Source: an uncultured Alphaproteobacteria bacterium
GTDB taxonomy: Bacteria; Pseudomonadota; Alphaproteobacteria; Rhodobacterales; Rhodobacteraceae
Assembly (NCBI GenBank): GCA_902619165.1
Contig: CACNDI010000003.1
Span: 122,773 to 186,772, forward strand
Direction: 5' to 3'
Length of the DNA: 64,000 nucleotides
Made by a program: the position numbers and the translations under genes. Positions within the stretch are counted from its first letter, which is position 1; each line of letters starts with the position of its first letter. This document shows positions 55,208 through 63,478 of the stretch, in pieces. Under the pieces are notes generated by a model. The model was not told where the DNA came from and searched no databases. It saw only the letters and a list, made by a program, of their open reading frames with translations.

Positions 55208-56329
55208 ATGGATTTCAAACCGAGTCCTGAGAGGCAAATTCTATTCGATACTCTTAAAAAATATTTTGAAAATGAATATAGTCTTTCTGATCGTAATATC
55301 GCAGCACATTCTGATCTTGGATATTCAAAAAAGGCTTGGGAAGCCATGAGAGACCTTGGGATTCTCGAATCTCTTATAGACCCAGAATTAGACGGGTTTG
55401 GCGGCACCGCACTGGATATTTCAACCGTTTTTGAAGCTTTAGGAAGAGGCCTCGTCGTAGAGCCTTTTCTAGAGGTCGGGATACTTGCTGCCAAAGTATT
55501 ATCAAAAGGTAATGAGGCTCAAAAATCTCTTGTTAAAAAGATTCTTGAAAACGAGTGTTTACCTATCTTAGCCCACAGCGAGACAGATACAGAGTACTCG
55601 AAAAGTTTTGTAGAAACGAAACTATCTGTAGAAGCTGATGGAAGTTATAAGATTTCAGGCACTAAGCGAATGATAAAGCATGCATCTGAGGCAACACACT
55701 TTTTGGTAACCTGTAGAAATACCGGGGATGCTTCCAGCAAAGAAGGTATTTCAATTGCTTGTATTCCAACTGATCGAGAAGGTATAAAAATTGATAGCTT
55801 CGCTACTATAGATGGGGGCCGAGTGTCTGATTTGACTTTTACAAATGTAAATATTTCTTCAGAAGAACTCGTTGGTGAACTTGGAATGAGCTATTCAATA
55901 GTCTCCCATGCGATCGATACTGGTATTCTTGCAATTTGTTCCGAGGCCCTCGGTATTATGGAAAGAATAAAGGAATTAACTCTTGAATATCTTAAAACTA
56001 GAAAGCAATTTGGCGTACCTATCGGTAAGTTCCAAGCTATTCAACATAGAATGGCACAGTTATTAGTTGAAATAGAGCAGGCTCGTTCCTCAGTTATTAA
56101 TGCTACAATTTATTTTGATGACGAAACAGAAAGAGAAAAAACAATTTCTGCAGCAAAATTTTCAATTGGAAAAATAGGAACTTTGGTAGCAGAGGAAAGT
56201 ATTCAACTGCATGGTGGAATGGGAATGACTTGGGAATATGATCTTGGTCATTACGCAAAGAGATTGGTCTTAATTGATCATGAATTTGGAGATGAAGACT
56301 TCCACCTACAAAAATACATATCGCTATAA
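55208..56329 (+). CDS. Acyl-CoA dehydrogenase, small-subunit type (PimD-like)
   Basis: The 373-residue protein begins MDFKPSPERQILFDTLKKYF and has the acyl-CoA dehydrogenase domains in order: helical N-domain, beta-domain (AHSETDTEYS, KISGTKRMIKHASEATHFLV), and C-terminal helices with TRKQFGVPIGKFQAIQHRMAQ and SIQLHGGMGMTWEYDLGHYAKR. It lacks the usual YEGT motif at the end. Pairing with the upstream large-subunit-like protein recalls PimC/PimD and other heteromeric acyl-CoA dehydrogenases. The tungstate permease gene starts 3 bases after its stop. Confidence 0.88.
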   Translation: MDFKPSPERQILFDTLKKYFENEYSLSDRNIAAHSDLGYSKKAWEAMRDLGILESLIDPELDGFGGTALDISTVFEALGRGLVVEPFLEVGILAAKVLSKGNEAQKSLVKKILENECLPILAHSETDTEYSKSFVETKLSVEADGSYKISGTKRMIKHASEATHFLVTCRNTGDASSKEGISIACIPTDREGIKIDSFATIDGGRVSDLTFTNVNISSEELVGELGMSYSIVSHAIDTGILAICSEALGIMERIKELTLEYLKTRKQFGVPIGKFQAIQHRMAQLLVEIEQARSSVINATIYFDDETEREKTISAAKFSIGKIGTLVAEESIQLHGGMGMTWEYDLGHYAKRLVLIDHEFGDEDFHLQKYISL

Positions 56330-56332
56330 AAC

Positions 56333-57046
56333 GTGAATGATATATCAGAAGCGTTCGTTAGTTCTCTCGGTCTTATTTTATTTTTAGACGCTGAATTACT
56401 GGAGATTATACTTCTATCGTTCAGGATAACATTTTATGCCGTACTGATTTCAAGCATACTTGGAATACCTCTTGGAGCATTTTTAGCAAGCACACATTTT
56501 AAATTCAGGAATACTGTTGTTTCCATCCTTTTTGGAATGATGGGCTTACCTCCAGTAGTTGTTGGCTTATTTGTATATTTAATTTTTTCTCGTTCAGGGT
56601 CGTTAGGATGGATGGGGCTTCTCTACTCACCAATGGTAATGATAATTGCTCAGGTAATCCTTATTTTACCCATAGTATGTTGTCTAACGTTTCAAATAAT
56701 TGAAAGCCTACATACCCGTTATCATGAGTTTTTCCGTTCATACAGGATAGCAAAATTAAAATCAGTGATAGCTTATATTGTTGATAGCAGGTTTGAACTT
56801 ACAACTGTGGTACTTGCTGGTATTGGCCGCTCTATTTCTGAGGTTGGAGCAATCATTATTGTAGGAGGAAACATAGATCATATCACTCGGGTCATGACTA
56901 CCGCTATTGCACTAGAAACCTCCAAGGGCAATCTTGATTTGGCTTTGGGTTTAGGAATTATTTTGTTAGCCACTGCAATAATACTCAATGGTTTCATTTT
57001 GTTTTTGCGAGGAAAATATCTCAAAACTCCTGGGAGTACCATTTGA
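56333..57046 (+). CDS. tupB: Tungstate ABC transporter permease TupB
   Basis: The 237-residue inner-membrane protein has five hydrophobic helices and the binding-protein-dependent permease loop GRSISEVGAIIIVGGNI, close to the EAA motif. MMGLPPVVVGLFVYLIFSRSGSLG is typical of TupB and related molybdate/tungstate permeases. The start is GTG at 56333, directly behind an acyl-CoA dehydrogenase gene. tupC and tupA follow with overlaps, so the order is tupB-tupC-tupA. Confidence 0.9.
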   Translation: MNDISEAFVSSLGLILFLDAELLEIILLSFRITFYAVLISSILGIPLGAFLASTHFKFRNTVVSILFGMMGLPPVVVGLFVYLIFSRSGSLGWMGLLYSPMVMIIAQVILILPIVCCLTFQIIESLHTRYHEFFRSYRIAKLKSVIAYIVDSRFELTTVVLAGIGRSISEVGAIIIVGGNIDHITRVMTTAIALETSKGNLDLALGLGIILLATAIILNGFILFLRGKYLKTPGSTI

Positions 57047-57747
57047 TGACCTCCGAAGATATTCAAATAAACATAAATGACCTTTCTTTTAATATTGAAG
57101 GAAAGACCCTTTTACACAATACCAATCTTTCTTTAAATGGAGATGGGATAACAGTTTTACTCGGAGCTAATGGAGCGGGTAAAACAATTTTTCTAAAGCT
57201 ATTAACAGGACTTTTGACCCCATCTAGTGGGTCCACAACTTTCCAGAGTGGAAATCTATCAATTAAAACACGCGCTTTCGTATCTCAAGAGCCAGTTATA
57301 CTACGGAGAACAGTTCTAAAAAACATGTTATTTGTTTTGGAAAAAATAACATCTGAAAAAAGTACACTCGCAAAAGAATTACTAAGTCTCATGGGATTAG
57401 ATAAAAAAGAGCATCAGAACGCATTGACTCTATCGGCTGGTGAGAAACAGAGATTATGTCTGGCACGAGCAATAATAACTGATCCTGAAATTTTATTATT
57501 AGATGAACCAACCGCCAATATTGAACCAAACTCAACCACGTTAATTGAAAAATATCTTATTCAAAAAGTAAGATCATCACGAAAAATATTCTTTGTTACG
57601 CATGATATAAATCAAGCTCGGAGGTTAGCAGACGAAATTGTTTTCATTCACACTGGTAGAGTAATTGAACATTCGTCAGCTGAAAATTTCTTCGAAAATC
57701 CAAAAACCACAGAAGCAAGAAAATACATATCGGGAAAAATAAATTGA
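57046..57747 (+). CDS. tupC: Tungstate ABC transporter ATP-binding protein TupC
   Basis: The ATPase of 233 residues has Walker A LGANGAGKT, the ABC signature LSAGEKQRLCLARAI, Walker B ILLLDEPTANIE and the switch His in FVTHDINQAR. The ATG at 57046 overlaps the tupB stop by one base (TGATG); a TTG one codon upstream is less likely. It drives the TupB permease. The last base triplet overlaps the TTG start of tupA (TTGA). Confidence 0.9.
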   Translation: MTSEDIQININDLSFNIEGKTLLHNTNLSLNGDGITVLLGANGAGKTIFLKLLTGLLTPSSGSTTFQSGNLSIKTRAFVSQEPVILRRTVLKNMLFVLEKITSEKSTLAKELLSLMGLDKKEHQNALTLSAGEKQRLCLARAIITDPEILLLDEPTANIEPNSTTLIEKYLIQKVRSSRKIFFVTHDINQARRLADEIVFIHTGRVIEHSSAENFFENPKTTEARKYISGKIN

Positions 57748-58553
57748 AAGATATCCTCTCACGCATACTTTTGCTCTTAGTTTTTGTAGCTTTATCAAGT
57801 TCTAATGTTTTGGCGGATAATATTATTATTCAATCGTCTACTTCATTAAAAAATTCTGGATTTTATGGTTACATTGCTCCTATCTTAAAACACTATACCG
57901 GTGTTGAAATTAGAGTTGTCGCTGTTGGTACAGGACAAGCAATTAAAAATATGAAAAATTGTGATGGAGACGTTCTTATAACGCATGCGAGAAATGCAGA
58001 ACTTGAGTTTTTAAAAACCGGTTATGGATTAGAAAGGTTCGAGTTTATGTATAATAACTGGGTAATTGTTGGGCCCAGAAAAGCTAAAATGGAGAAACAT
58101 TTTGCGAGCCTTGAAATAAGAGACATAATGAAAATAATTTATGATAGGAAAGAGAAATTCATTTCTCGTGGCGATAATTCTGGGACTCATATGAAGGAGT
58201 TGTCTCTTTGGAAACAGCTAGCTCTTGTGCCTGAGGAGTTCCCAAAAACTTGGTATCTAGAAACCGGCTCTGGGCAAGGTGCTACTCTGATGATTGCAAA
58301 TGAACTTGAAGCATTTACTATAACTGACACAGCAACTTGGTATTCCTTTAAAAACAAAGGGGGCTCCGAAATAGTTGGCTATGATAATAAAGATTTAAAT
58401 ACTTACGCTATAACAACTGTAAACCCCGAGAAGTGTAAAAACATTAAATCTACTGCGGTTGAAAAAATTGTTACATTCTTGAAATCTGATAATGGAAGAA
58501 ATTCCATCTCAAAGTTTAGATTAAATAACGCTAATGCTTTTTTTCCTATATAA
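57744..58553 (+). CDS. tupA: Tungstate-binding periplasmic protein TupA
   Basis: The 269-residue protein has an N-terminal signal peptide (hydrophobic ILLLLVFVALSSSNVLA, likely cut after VLA) and then the oxyanion-binding start IIIQSSTSLKNSGFYGYIAP. Further TupA/PstS-like blocks are VAVGTGQAIKNMKNCDGDVLITHA, FISRGDNSGTHMKE and WYLETGSGQGATLMIANE. It captures tungstate (or molybdate) in the periplasm for TupBC. The start is TTG in a TTGA overlap with tupC. The end is 13 bases from the convergent amidase gene. Confidence 0.91.
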   Translation: MKDILSRILLLLVFVALSSSNVLADNIIIQSSTSLKNSGFYGYIAPILKHYTGVEIRVVAVGTGQAIKNMKNCDGDVLITHARNAELEFLKTGYGLERFEFMYNNWVIVGPRKAKMEKHFASLEIRDIMKIIYDRKEKFISRGDNSGTHMKELSLWKQLALVPEEFPKTWYLETGSGQGATLMIANELEAFTITDTATWYSFKNKGGSEIVGYDNKDLNTYAITTVNPEKCKNIKSTAVEKIVTFLKSDNGRNSISKFRLNNANAFFPI

Positions 58554-58566
58554 ATTTAAAAATTGT

Positions 58567-59967
58567 CTAAATAGGACTATTTTTATTCACGGAAACCTTT
58601 TCCTCCAAGACCTTTGCAAAGGCTAGGAGTTTGTCTTCCTGCCTTGGCTTACTCATTATTTGAATTCCAACAGGTAACCCATGACTAGAAAAGCCAACTG
58701 GAAGAGAAATAATCGGACACGAAGTAAGGGTCAACGCAAACGTAATTGCGAACCAATCAATATATGTTTTACATACGACCCCATCTATTTCTTTTACAAA
58801 GGGAGTTTCAATATCAAACGGTAGAACGGAACATGTTGGACAGATCAAAAAATCGTACTCGTCAAAAAATCTATCAACTTTTATAAAAAGCTCCTGCCTG
58901 ATTTTCTCTGCGGTTATTATTTCATCATTCGACGCCTCAAAACCAACCTCTATATTTTTCACAATATCCACCAGAATTTCATCTTTTTTACTCTTATAGA
59001 GATCGCCCAACATATAGGCCATTAATAAACCTCTTAGTGTATGAAAACTTTCTATCGCACCGTTAAAATCGGGTATATCACTCCCTACCTCACACCCAAT
59101 AGTTTTTAAGTGTGGAACTACAGTTCTAAAGATACTCCTAACCTCTTGTTGAACAGGGACCAAACCTAAGTCTTCCGTAACGGCTACTTTTGCCGGTAAG
59201 TCAAAAGCATCAACGGCTTCAAGAAAAGAACTGCATGTATGATCAAAAGATAATGGATCGGTTTTGCAATAGCCAGACATGGCATCAAGCATTAGACCGA
59301 TGTCTTTTACACATCTTGCCAGAGGACCTTCGACCCACAGTGGGTCAAATCTATTATAACGTAGACCTCTCGGGACAACTCCAATACTAGGTCGTAAGCC
59401 AACAATATTATTGAAACTAGCAGGAGTTCTAAGACTTCCACCTAAGTCATTACCTGTGGCTAGCCAAACCTGCTTTGTAGCTAAAGCAACTGAGGAACCT
59501 CCAGATGAACCACCAGCGATTTTATTGTTGTTAAAAGGGTTCTTTGTAACCCCGTATACTGGATTAAACGTGTGCCCCCCTGCCCATTCTGGAACATTTG
59601 ATTTAGCCACAGGGAGTGCACCATTTTGTTCTAAGCGGGCAATTGTTGAGTCTGATTTCGGTGGAATATTGTTACTAAATATTTTTGAGCCAAATGTAGT
59701 AGGAACTCCTGCTACATCATTATAATCCTTAACTGCTATTGGTAGTCCTAAAAGACTTTTTTTGTTTTGTCTCTCACTATCAATATTGATATTTTTTGCT
59801 TTTATGAGAGCCTTGTCATAAAAAGTGTAGGGTAGCGCATTAACTTGTTCATCCACTTCTATGTGCCGCTCTTGTGAGGCTTTTAAAAGCTCAGAACTGC
59901 TCACTTCCCTTTTTCTAATTAAATCTACTGCTTCAAAAGCATACTTTTGTATTAACTCATTTCCCAT
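58567..59967 (-). CDS. Amidase-signature-family hydrolase
   Basis: The 466-residue protein carries the amidase signature GGSSGGSSVALATKQVWLATG and the Ser-cis-Ser-Lys triad: Lys in LPIAVKDYND, Ser residues in AGGSSGGSS and NDLGGSLRTPA. It hydrolyses an amide or carbamoyl bond; GatA activity is unlikely because gatB and gatC are absent nearby. It is the last gene of the minus-strand run that begins with the glycosyltransferase, 10 bases after the SDR. Confidence 0.87.
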   Translation of the reverse strand: MGNELIQKYAFEAVDLIRKREVSSSELLKASQERHIEVDEQVNALPYTFYDKALIKAKNINIDSERQNKKSLLGLPIAVKDYNDVAGVPTTFGSKIFSNNIPPKSDSTIARLEQNGALPVAKSNVPEWAGGHTFNPVYGVTKNPFNNNKIAGGSSGGSSVALATKQVWLATGNDLGGSLRTPASFNNIVGLRPSIGVVPRGLRYNRFDPLWVEGPLARCVKDIGLMLDAMSGYCKTDPLSFDHTCSSFLEAVDAFDLPAKVAVTEDLGLVPVQQEVRSIFRTVVPHLKTIGCEVGSDIPDFNGAIESFHTLRGLLMAYMLGDLYKSKKDEILVDIVKNIEVGFEASNDEIITAEKIRQELFIKVDRFFDEYDFLICPTCSVLPFDIETPFVKEIDGVVCKTYIDWFAITFALTLTSCPIISLPVGFSSHGLPVGIQIMSKPRQEDKLLAFAKVLEEKVSVNKNSPI

Positions 59968-59977
59968 ATTTTGACCC

Positions 59978-60682
59978 TTAGCTATTGTTAAACTCTATAA
60001 CTTTTTTCATTTGGGATACATTTATTTCATCAAAAACCATGCCTTTCTCTTCATCTAGCAAATAATTTACTAATTTTGCTATATCATGTGGCTCAATAGC
60101 ATTAACATCACTTTTCCCAGGCCGAAAATTTTTATCATCAAAAAATTTTCCTCTTACCATACCTGGATTTATTACTGTAACGAATATATTATTCTTTGCT
60201 GTTTCCTCTCTGATTGATTGAGCAAACCCACGCAAACCAAATTTTGTAGCCGAATAAACAGATCCTTTTTGCCCTCCCTTTAGGCCGGCTTCAGAACCAA
60301 TTAATATTAATTTTCCATTATCTATTTTCTTTAAATGAGGTAACACGGCCTTCGCTGATACGATAACAGAAAGTAAGTTAACATCTAGCATGGCTTTTAT
60401 TTTCGATATTGGGAGGTTCTCTATATTGGAAAATTCTCCGACCCCGGCACAATGCACCAAACAAACAATCTCTTTATTGTTCCTTACAATTTTTGACAGT
60501 GTCGCCTCTAGTAGTTCAGTATTTTGAAGATCTAGAATATGGTGAATATAGTTTTCCTTTTTTTCATCCAAAGAAGGAACTTTTCTACCTATACCTATCA
60601 CAGAAAAACCACTGTTAAGCAAAAGTGATGATACAGCCTCTCCAATTGTGCCGGTCGATCCTATGACAATGACTTTTTTAAT
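59978..60682 (-). CDS. SDR-family oxidoreductase with an apparent ATT start codon
   Basis: The SDR core has LVHCAGVGEFSNIENL, the catalytic Ser in LILIGSEAGLKG, YSATKFGLRGFAQSIREE (Tyr-x3-Lys) and VINPGMVRGKFF. Ordinary start codons (ATG, GTG, TTG) give a protein that lacks the nucleotide-binding turn. In-frame upstream DNA encodes IKKVIVIGSTGTIGEAVSSL, a complete Rossmann loop (G-x2-G-x2-G), and begins at an ATT (60682-60680) 5 bases after AGGAG (60692-60688). No standard start lies between the preceding in-frame TGA and the loop. The likely length is 234 residues. Substrate unknown. Confidence 0.75.
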   Translation of the reverse strand: MKKVIVIGSTGTIGEAVSSLLLNSGFSVIGIGRKVPSLDEKKENYIHHILDLQNTELLEATLSKIVRNNKEIVCLVHCAGVGEFSNIENLPISKIKAMLDVNLLSVIVSAKAVLPHLKKIDNGKLILIGSEAGLKGGQKGSVYSATKFGLRGFAQSIREETAKNNIFVTVINPGMVRGKFFDDKNFRPGKSDVNAIEPHDIAKLVNYLLDEEKGMVFDEINVSQMKKVIEFNNS

Positions 60683-60700
60683 GCTATCTCCTAATTTTTC

Positions 60701-61690
60701 TCAGCCACAAGAAAAGAACTTTCTTGCGTCACTATACTTCATAAGCTCTGATCGACAATATTCATTCATCTCATTTTCTATCGACTGATCGTAAGAAATG
60801 ATCCCTTTATCATTTGATCTTAAAAATGATAATTCTTCGCTATTTGGATAATATTGAAGTAATTTATTGAAAAAACTTTTAGGAAATCTTAGCGATCCAA
60901 GAGAAATCGAATGGATGTTTTCCTCTTTGATTTCGTTAAAGATATTTGCAAATAACTCAGAATATTGAGCCTTCCAATTGCTACAATATATCAATGGATC
61001 GAACCTCAATCCTATCCTCCATCCTTTATTTGCTAGGTATTTCATATTTTTTATCCGAGCAGAAACGGACGGAGCTTTTTTGTCCAAGATCTGTGCTAAG
61101 GCCTCTGGCATAAGACTATACGCTACAATACAATTTGCGAGTGGATCATGCGTTCTAAATACCGTGTTATTGATACTTTTTGTCCTTATTTCGAATAGGA
61201 CCTTTTTATACCGACTAAAAAAGGGAACAAAATCATTTATGAAATTAGTTATTGGTTCCATAGCCAAGGAGTCGCAATCATAGCCCGTAAAAAACGTCAT
61301 TTTCTTCTCTTTATGTTTTTTAATAGTCTTTTCGATTTCACTCTGATAATCATGAAAATTTACAAATACTAGATAATTTGCTGAATTATACATCCCTTGT
61401 AAAAAACAATAAGAGCAATCGTATAAGCAGTTGTACATGTGAGAAAAGTAATAATTGTTCTGATCTCCGATACCAAATCCCTTGGGTGCATCAAGAACAA
61501 ATCCTTTTTGTTTTTTTGCAAGAATTAAAGCAGGGTTAGTTTTCTGAATCCTGAAATTCTGGTTTGATGGATTAAATATCTCTCCAAATCTTTTGATACT
61601 TGTAACTTTTGCATGTCTAAACTTTGAAATAATTTCTTGCGCTTTTTTAGTATCTATAATTTCATCTTCTGCGTAAATAGTATCAACCAT
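60701..61690 (-). CDS. Spore-photoproduct-lyase-like radical SAM protein
   Basis: The 329-residue protein has the radical SAM cluster motif C88-x3-C92-x2-C95 (CLYDCSYC) and is organised like spore photoproduct lyase: KGFVLDAPKGFGIGDQNNYYF before the motif and FEIRTKS, RIGLRFDPLIY and ISLGSLRFP after it. A Cys at 139 (GYDCDSLAMEP) may be the H-atom donor equivalent to Cys141 of the Bacillus enzyme, but the exact alignment cannot be fixed by eye. It probably repairs or modifies pyrimidines in DNA. Non-sporing bacteria often carry such homologues of unclear role. It follows the nucleosidase-like gene after 3 bases. Confidence 0.83.
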   Translation of the reverse strand: MVDTIYAEDEIIDTKKAQEIISKFRHAKVTSIKRFGEIFNPSNQNFRIQKTNPALILAKKQKGFVLDAPKGFGIGDQNNYYFSHMYNCLYDCSYCFLQGMYNSANYLVFVNFHDYQSEIEKTIKKHKEKKMTFFTGYDCDSLAMEPITNFINDFVPFFSRYKKVLFEIRTKSINNTVFRTHDPLANCIVAYSLMPEALAQILDKKAPSVSARIKNMKYLANKGWRIGLRFDPLIYCSNWKAQYSELFANIFNEIKEENIHSISLGSLRFPKSFFNKLLQYYPNSEELSFLRSNDKGIISYDQSIENEMNEYCRSELMKYSDARKFFSCG

Positions 61691-61693
61691 AGT

Positions 61694-62524
61694 TCATCTC
61701 ATAAGATTATCCGAAAATTTCTTTAAAATTTGAGAAGCTGTCATTCTTTGTCCAATCTCCTCTAAAGGATTTCTCTGTGGAAATCTAGCTTGCCATTGAG
61801 TCAAATATTTTCGCAGAGTTACCTTTTGGCTAAATGTAAATTTTTTCTGCAAACATATTTCATCGAAATATTTGGGATCTTTTAGTTGTAGAAAAATAAT
61901 TTTCTGTGAAGAGAGTAAGTTTTTCAAAACTTTTTCTATCAATTGAATTTGTTTGGAAACTAGTATTTCCACGCTGTGTTTGTCAATTTCAGATAAGTCT
62001 GTTCCAGGTATATCTGAAATTATTTTCAAAACTGATATAAGCTCATGAGGTGCAATTTTTTTTGCAAAACTGAAGAAACCGTAAGCCTCCATATCGTAAA
62101 CGCCATCATTTTCGAAAAGTTTTTCAGGTTTGTTGACCGTTATCAAATTACAGCGTTCAATATTATTATTCTTAAAAGCGGAGGGTGAAGGATAATAGTT
62201 ATCTTGAAAATCACTTGATGTTATTTTATCTATTTGGATCAGCTCTCCAACCTTAAAGTTTCGGCTCCCAACTATTCCAAAATTTATCCATATTGTATTA
62301 TATGAGGCATCGCTTTTTACATATAAGTAAGTTGTAGCTGCAACCGCATTTAATTGTCCGATACCTGAAAGTATAAGCCACATATCAAAATCTTTATTTT
62401 TGTAAACCGGGAACGGCGTAGTTGCTACTCTCTTCATGGCATAGTTTTTAATTATTTCCTCAGCTTCTCCTTTTAATGCAATCACCCACCTAACCGATAC
62501 TCCTTCTAAATTTTTTTCAATCAC
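61694..62524 (-). CDS. MTA/SAH nucleosidase-like protein with C-terminal extension
   Basis: Residues up to about 170 have the phosphorylase/nucleosidase fold: VIALKGEAEEI, ILSGIGQLNAVAATTYL, INFGIVGSRNFKVGELIQIDKI, GVYDMEAYGFFSFAKKI and ISDIPGT. The Glu of DMEA and the Asp of ISDI correspond to the catalytic Glu and Asp of MTA/SAH nucleosidases. An extension of roughly 100 residues follows, mostly helical and charged, ending RMTASQILKKFSDNLMR, which normal nucleosidases lack. The start is GTG overlapping the glycosyltransferase stop by one base. It may remove 5'-deoxyadenosine or other adenosyl products. Confidence 0.72.
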   Translation of the reverse strand: MIEKNLEGVSVRWVIALKGEAEEIIKNYAMKRVATTPFPVYKNKDFDMWLILSGIGQLNAVAATTYLYVKSDASYNTIWINFGIVGSRNFKVGELIQIDKITSSDFQDNYYPSPSAFKNNNIERCNLITVNKPEKLFENDGVYDMEAYGFFSFAKKIAPHELISVLKIISDIPGTDLSEIDKHSVEILVSKQIQLIEKVLKNLLSSQKIIFLQLKDPKYFDEICLQKKFTFSQKVTLRKYLTQWQARFPQRNPLEEIGQRMTASQILKKFSDNLMR

Positions 62525-63360
62525 TATTCTGCTTCCCAGTACTTTTGTTTTTCTAAATACTTATTGTACGTAGATATATTTGATCTCTTCTTCGCTCCTT
62601 GTATTAATATTTTAATTTTCTTTAGTAGCATACTCTTTGTTAACTGTCGCTGCCATTCATCCAAAACTGTCGACCGCAGTAAGTTTTCTAATGCTTGAAC
62701 TCTAAACCTATCCATGCCCCAGTACTTTTTTGATAATTGATCACTATGCCCACCATTTTTAATTGTAAGTTTTTGATCAACAAAATTTACTGGATATTTA
62801 CAGCAAAAACGCAACCAAAGATCATAATCTTCACAAACGTCTAAAGTTTCATTAAAAAGTCCAATATCATCGAAAACCTTTTTTTTAATAAGCACACTAC
62901 TTGGAGAAATACAACAAAGTGGCAAGCAATTTTCAAAAATAAAACCCCCTCGCTTTTTATGAATTTCCTTCTGATTTAAAAAAATCTTATTTCTGTACCA
63001 TATTTCGTCGGTGTGGGATAAATCAGCAGATAACTTATCTCTAGAAATACTCTTAACTTGTTCTTCAAGCTTGCGTTTGTGCCATTGATCGTCTGAGTCT
63101 AAAAAAGCGATCCAATTGCCTGATGCCTCTCGTATTCCTAAATTTCGGGCTGCACTTACACCCTGCTTTTTTTGGATTAATATCTTTACGGACTTAAAGT
63201 GCTTAGCAACCATTTCCGTGGTGTTATCCCCAGAGTTATTATCTACTAGAATGATCTCTAAAGGTTGAAAAGTCTGACTTGAAATAGATTTAATTGCCTC
63301 TAATACAAAATCTACTCTATTGAATGTAGGAACTACTACCGAAACGTTAAAGCCTTCCAT
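62524..63360 (-). CDS. Glycosyltransferase family 2
   Basis: The 278-residue GT-A enzyme has VSVVVPTFNRVDFVLEAIKSI, LVDNNSGDNT, GVSAARNLGIREASGNWIAFLDSDDQW (with the DxD metal site) and DIGLFNETLDVCEDYDLWLR. It adds a sugar to a polysaccharide, lipid or protein. It has no C-terminal membrane helix. The ATG at 63360 (EGFNVSVVV) is used; the earlier in-frame TTG at 63390 adds ten residues without a better ribosome site. It starts the packed minus-strand run down to the amidase. Confidence 0.88.
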   Translation of the reverse strand: MEGFNVSVVVPTFNRVDFVLEAIKSISSQTFQPLEIILVDNNSGDNTTEMVAKHFKSVKILIQKKQGVSAARNLGIREASGNWIAFLDSDDQWHKRKLEEQVKSISRDKLSADLSHTDEIWYRNKIFLNQKEIHKKRGGFIFENCLPLCCISPSSVLIKKKVFDDIGLFNETLDVCEDYDLWLRFCCKYPVNFVDQKLTIKNGGHSDQLSKKYWGMDRFRVQALENLLRSTVLDEWQRQLTKSMLLKKIKILIQGAKKRSNISTYNKYLEKQKYWEAE

Positions 63361-63478
63361 AAACCAAGATACCTCTTTACAGGAGTACAATATACCGTAT
63401 CTACTAAACCATATTATTTAAATGAAAAGTAGTATTGCAATAGCCATGCTTACTGTCTCCCTTTAGGATGAGTGAAAT

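Noticed and set aside
60683..61690. Radical SAM-SDR fusion through TGA readthrough, or TGA recoded as Trp or selenocysteine
   Set aside because: Many other genes here end in TGA at the expected family length, no SECIS-like element was noticed, and an AGGAG-ATT initiation site explains the SDR better.
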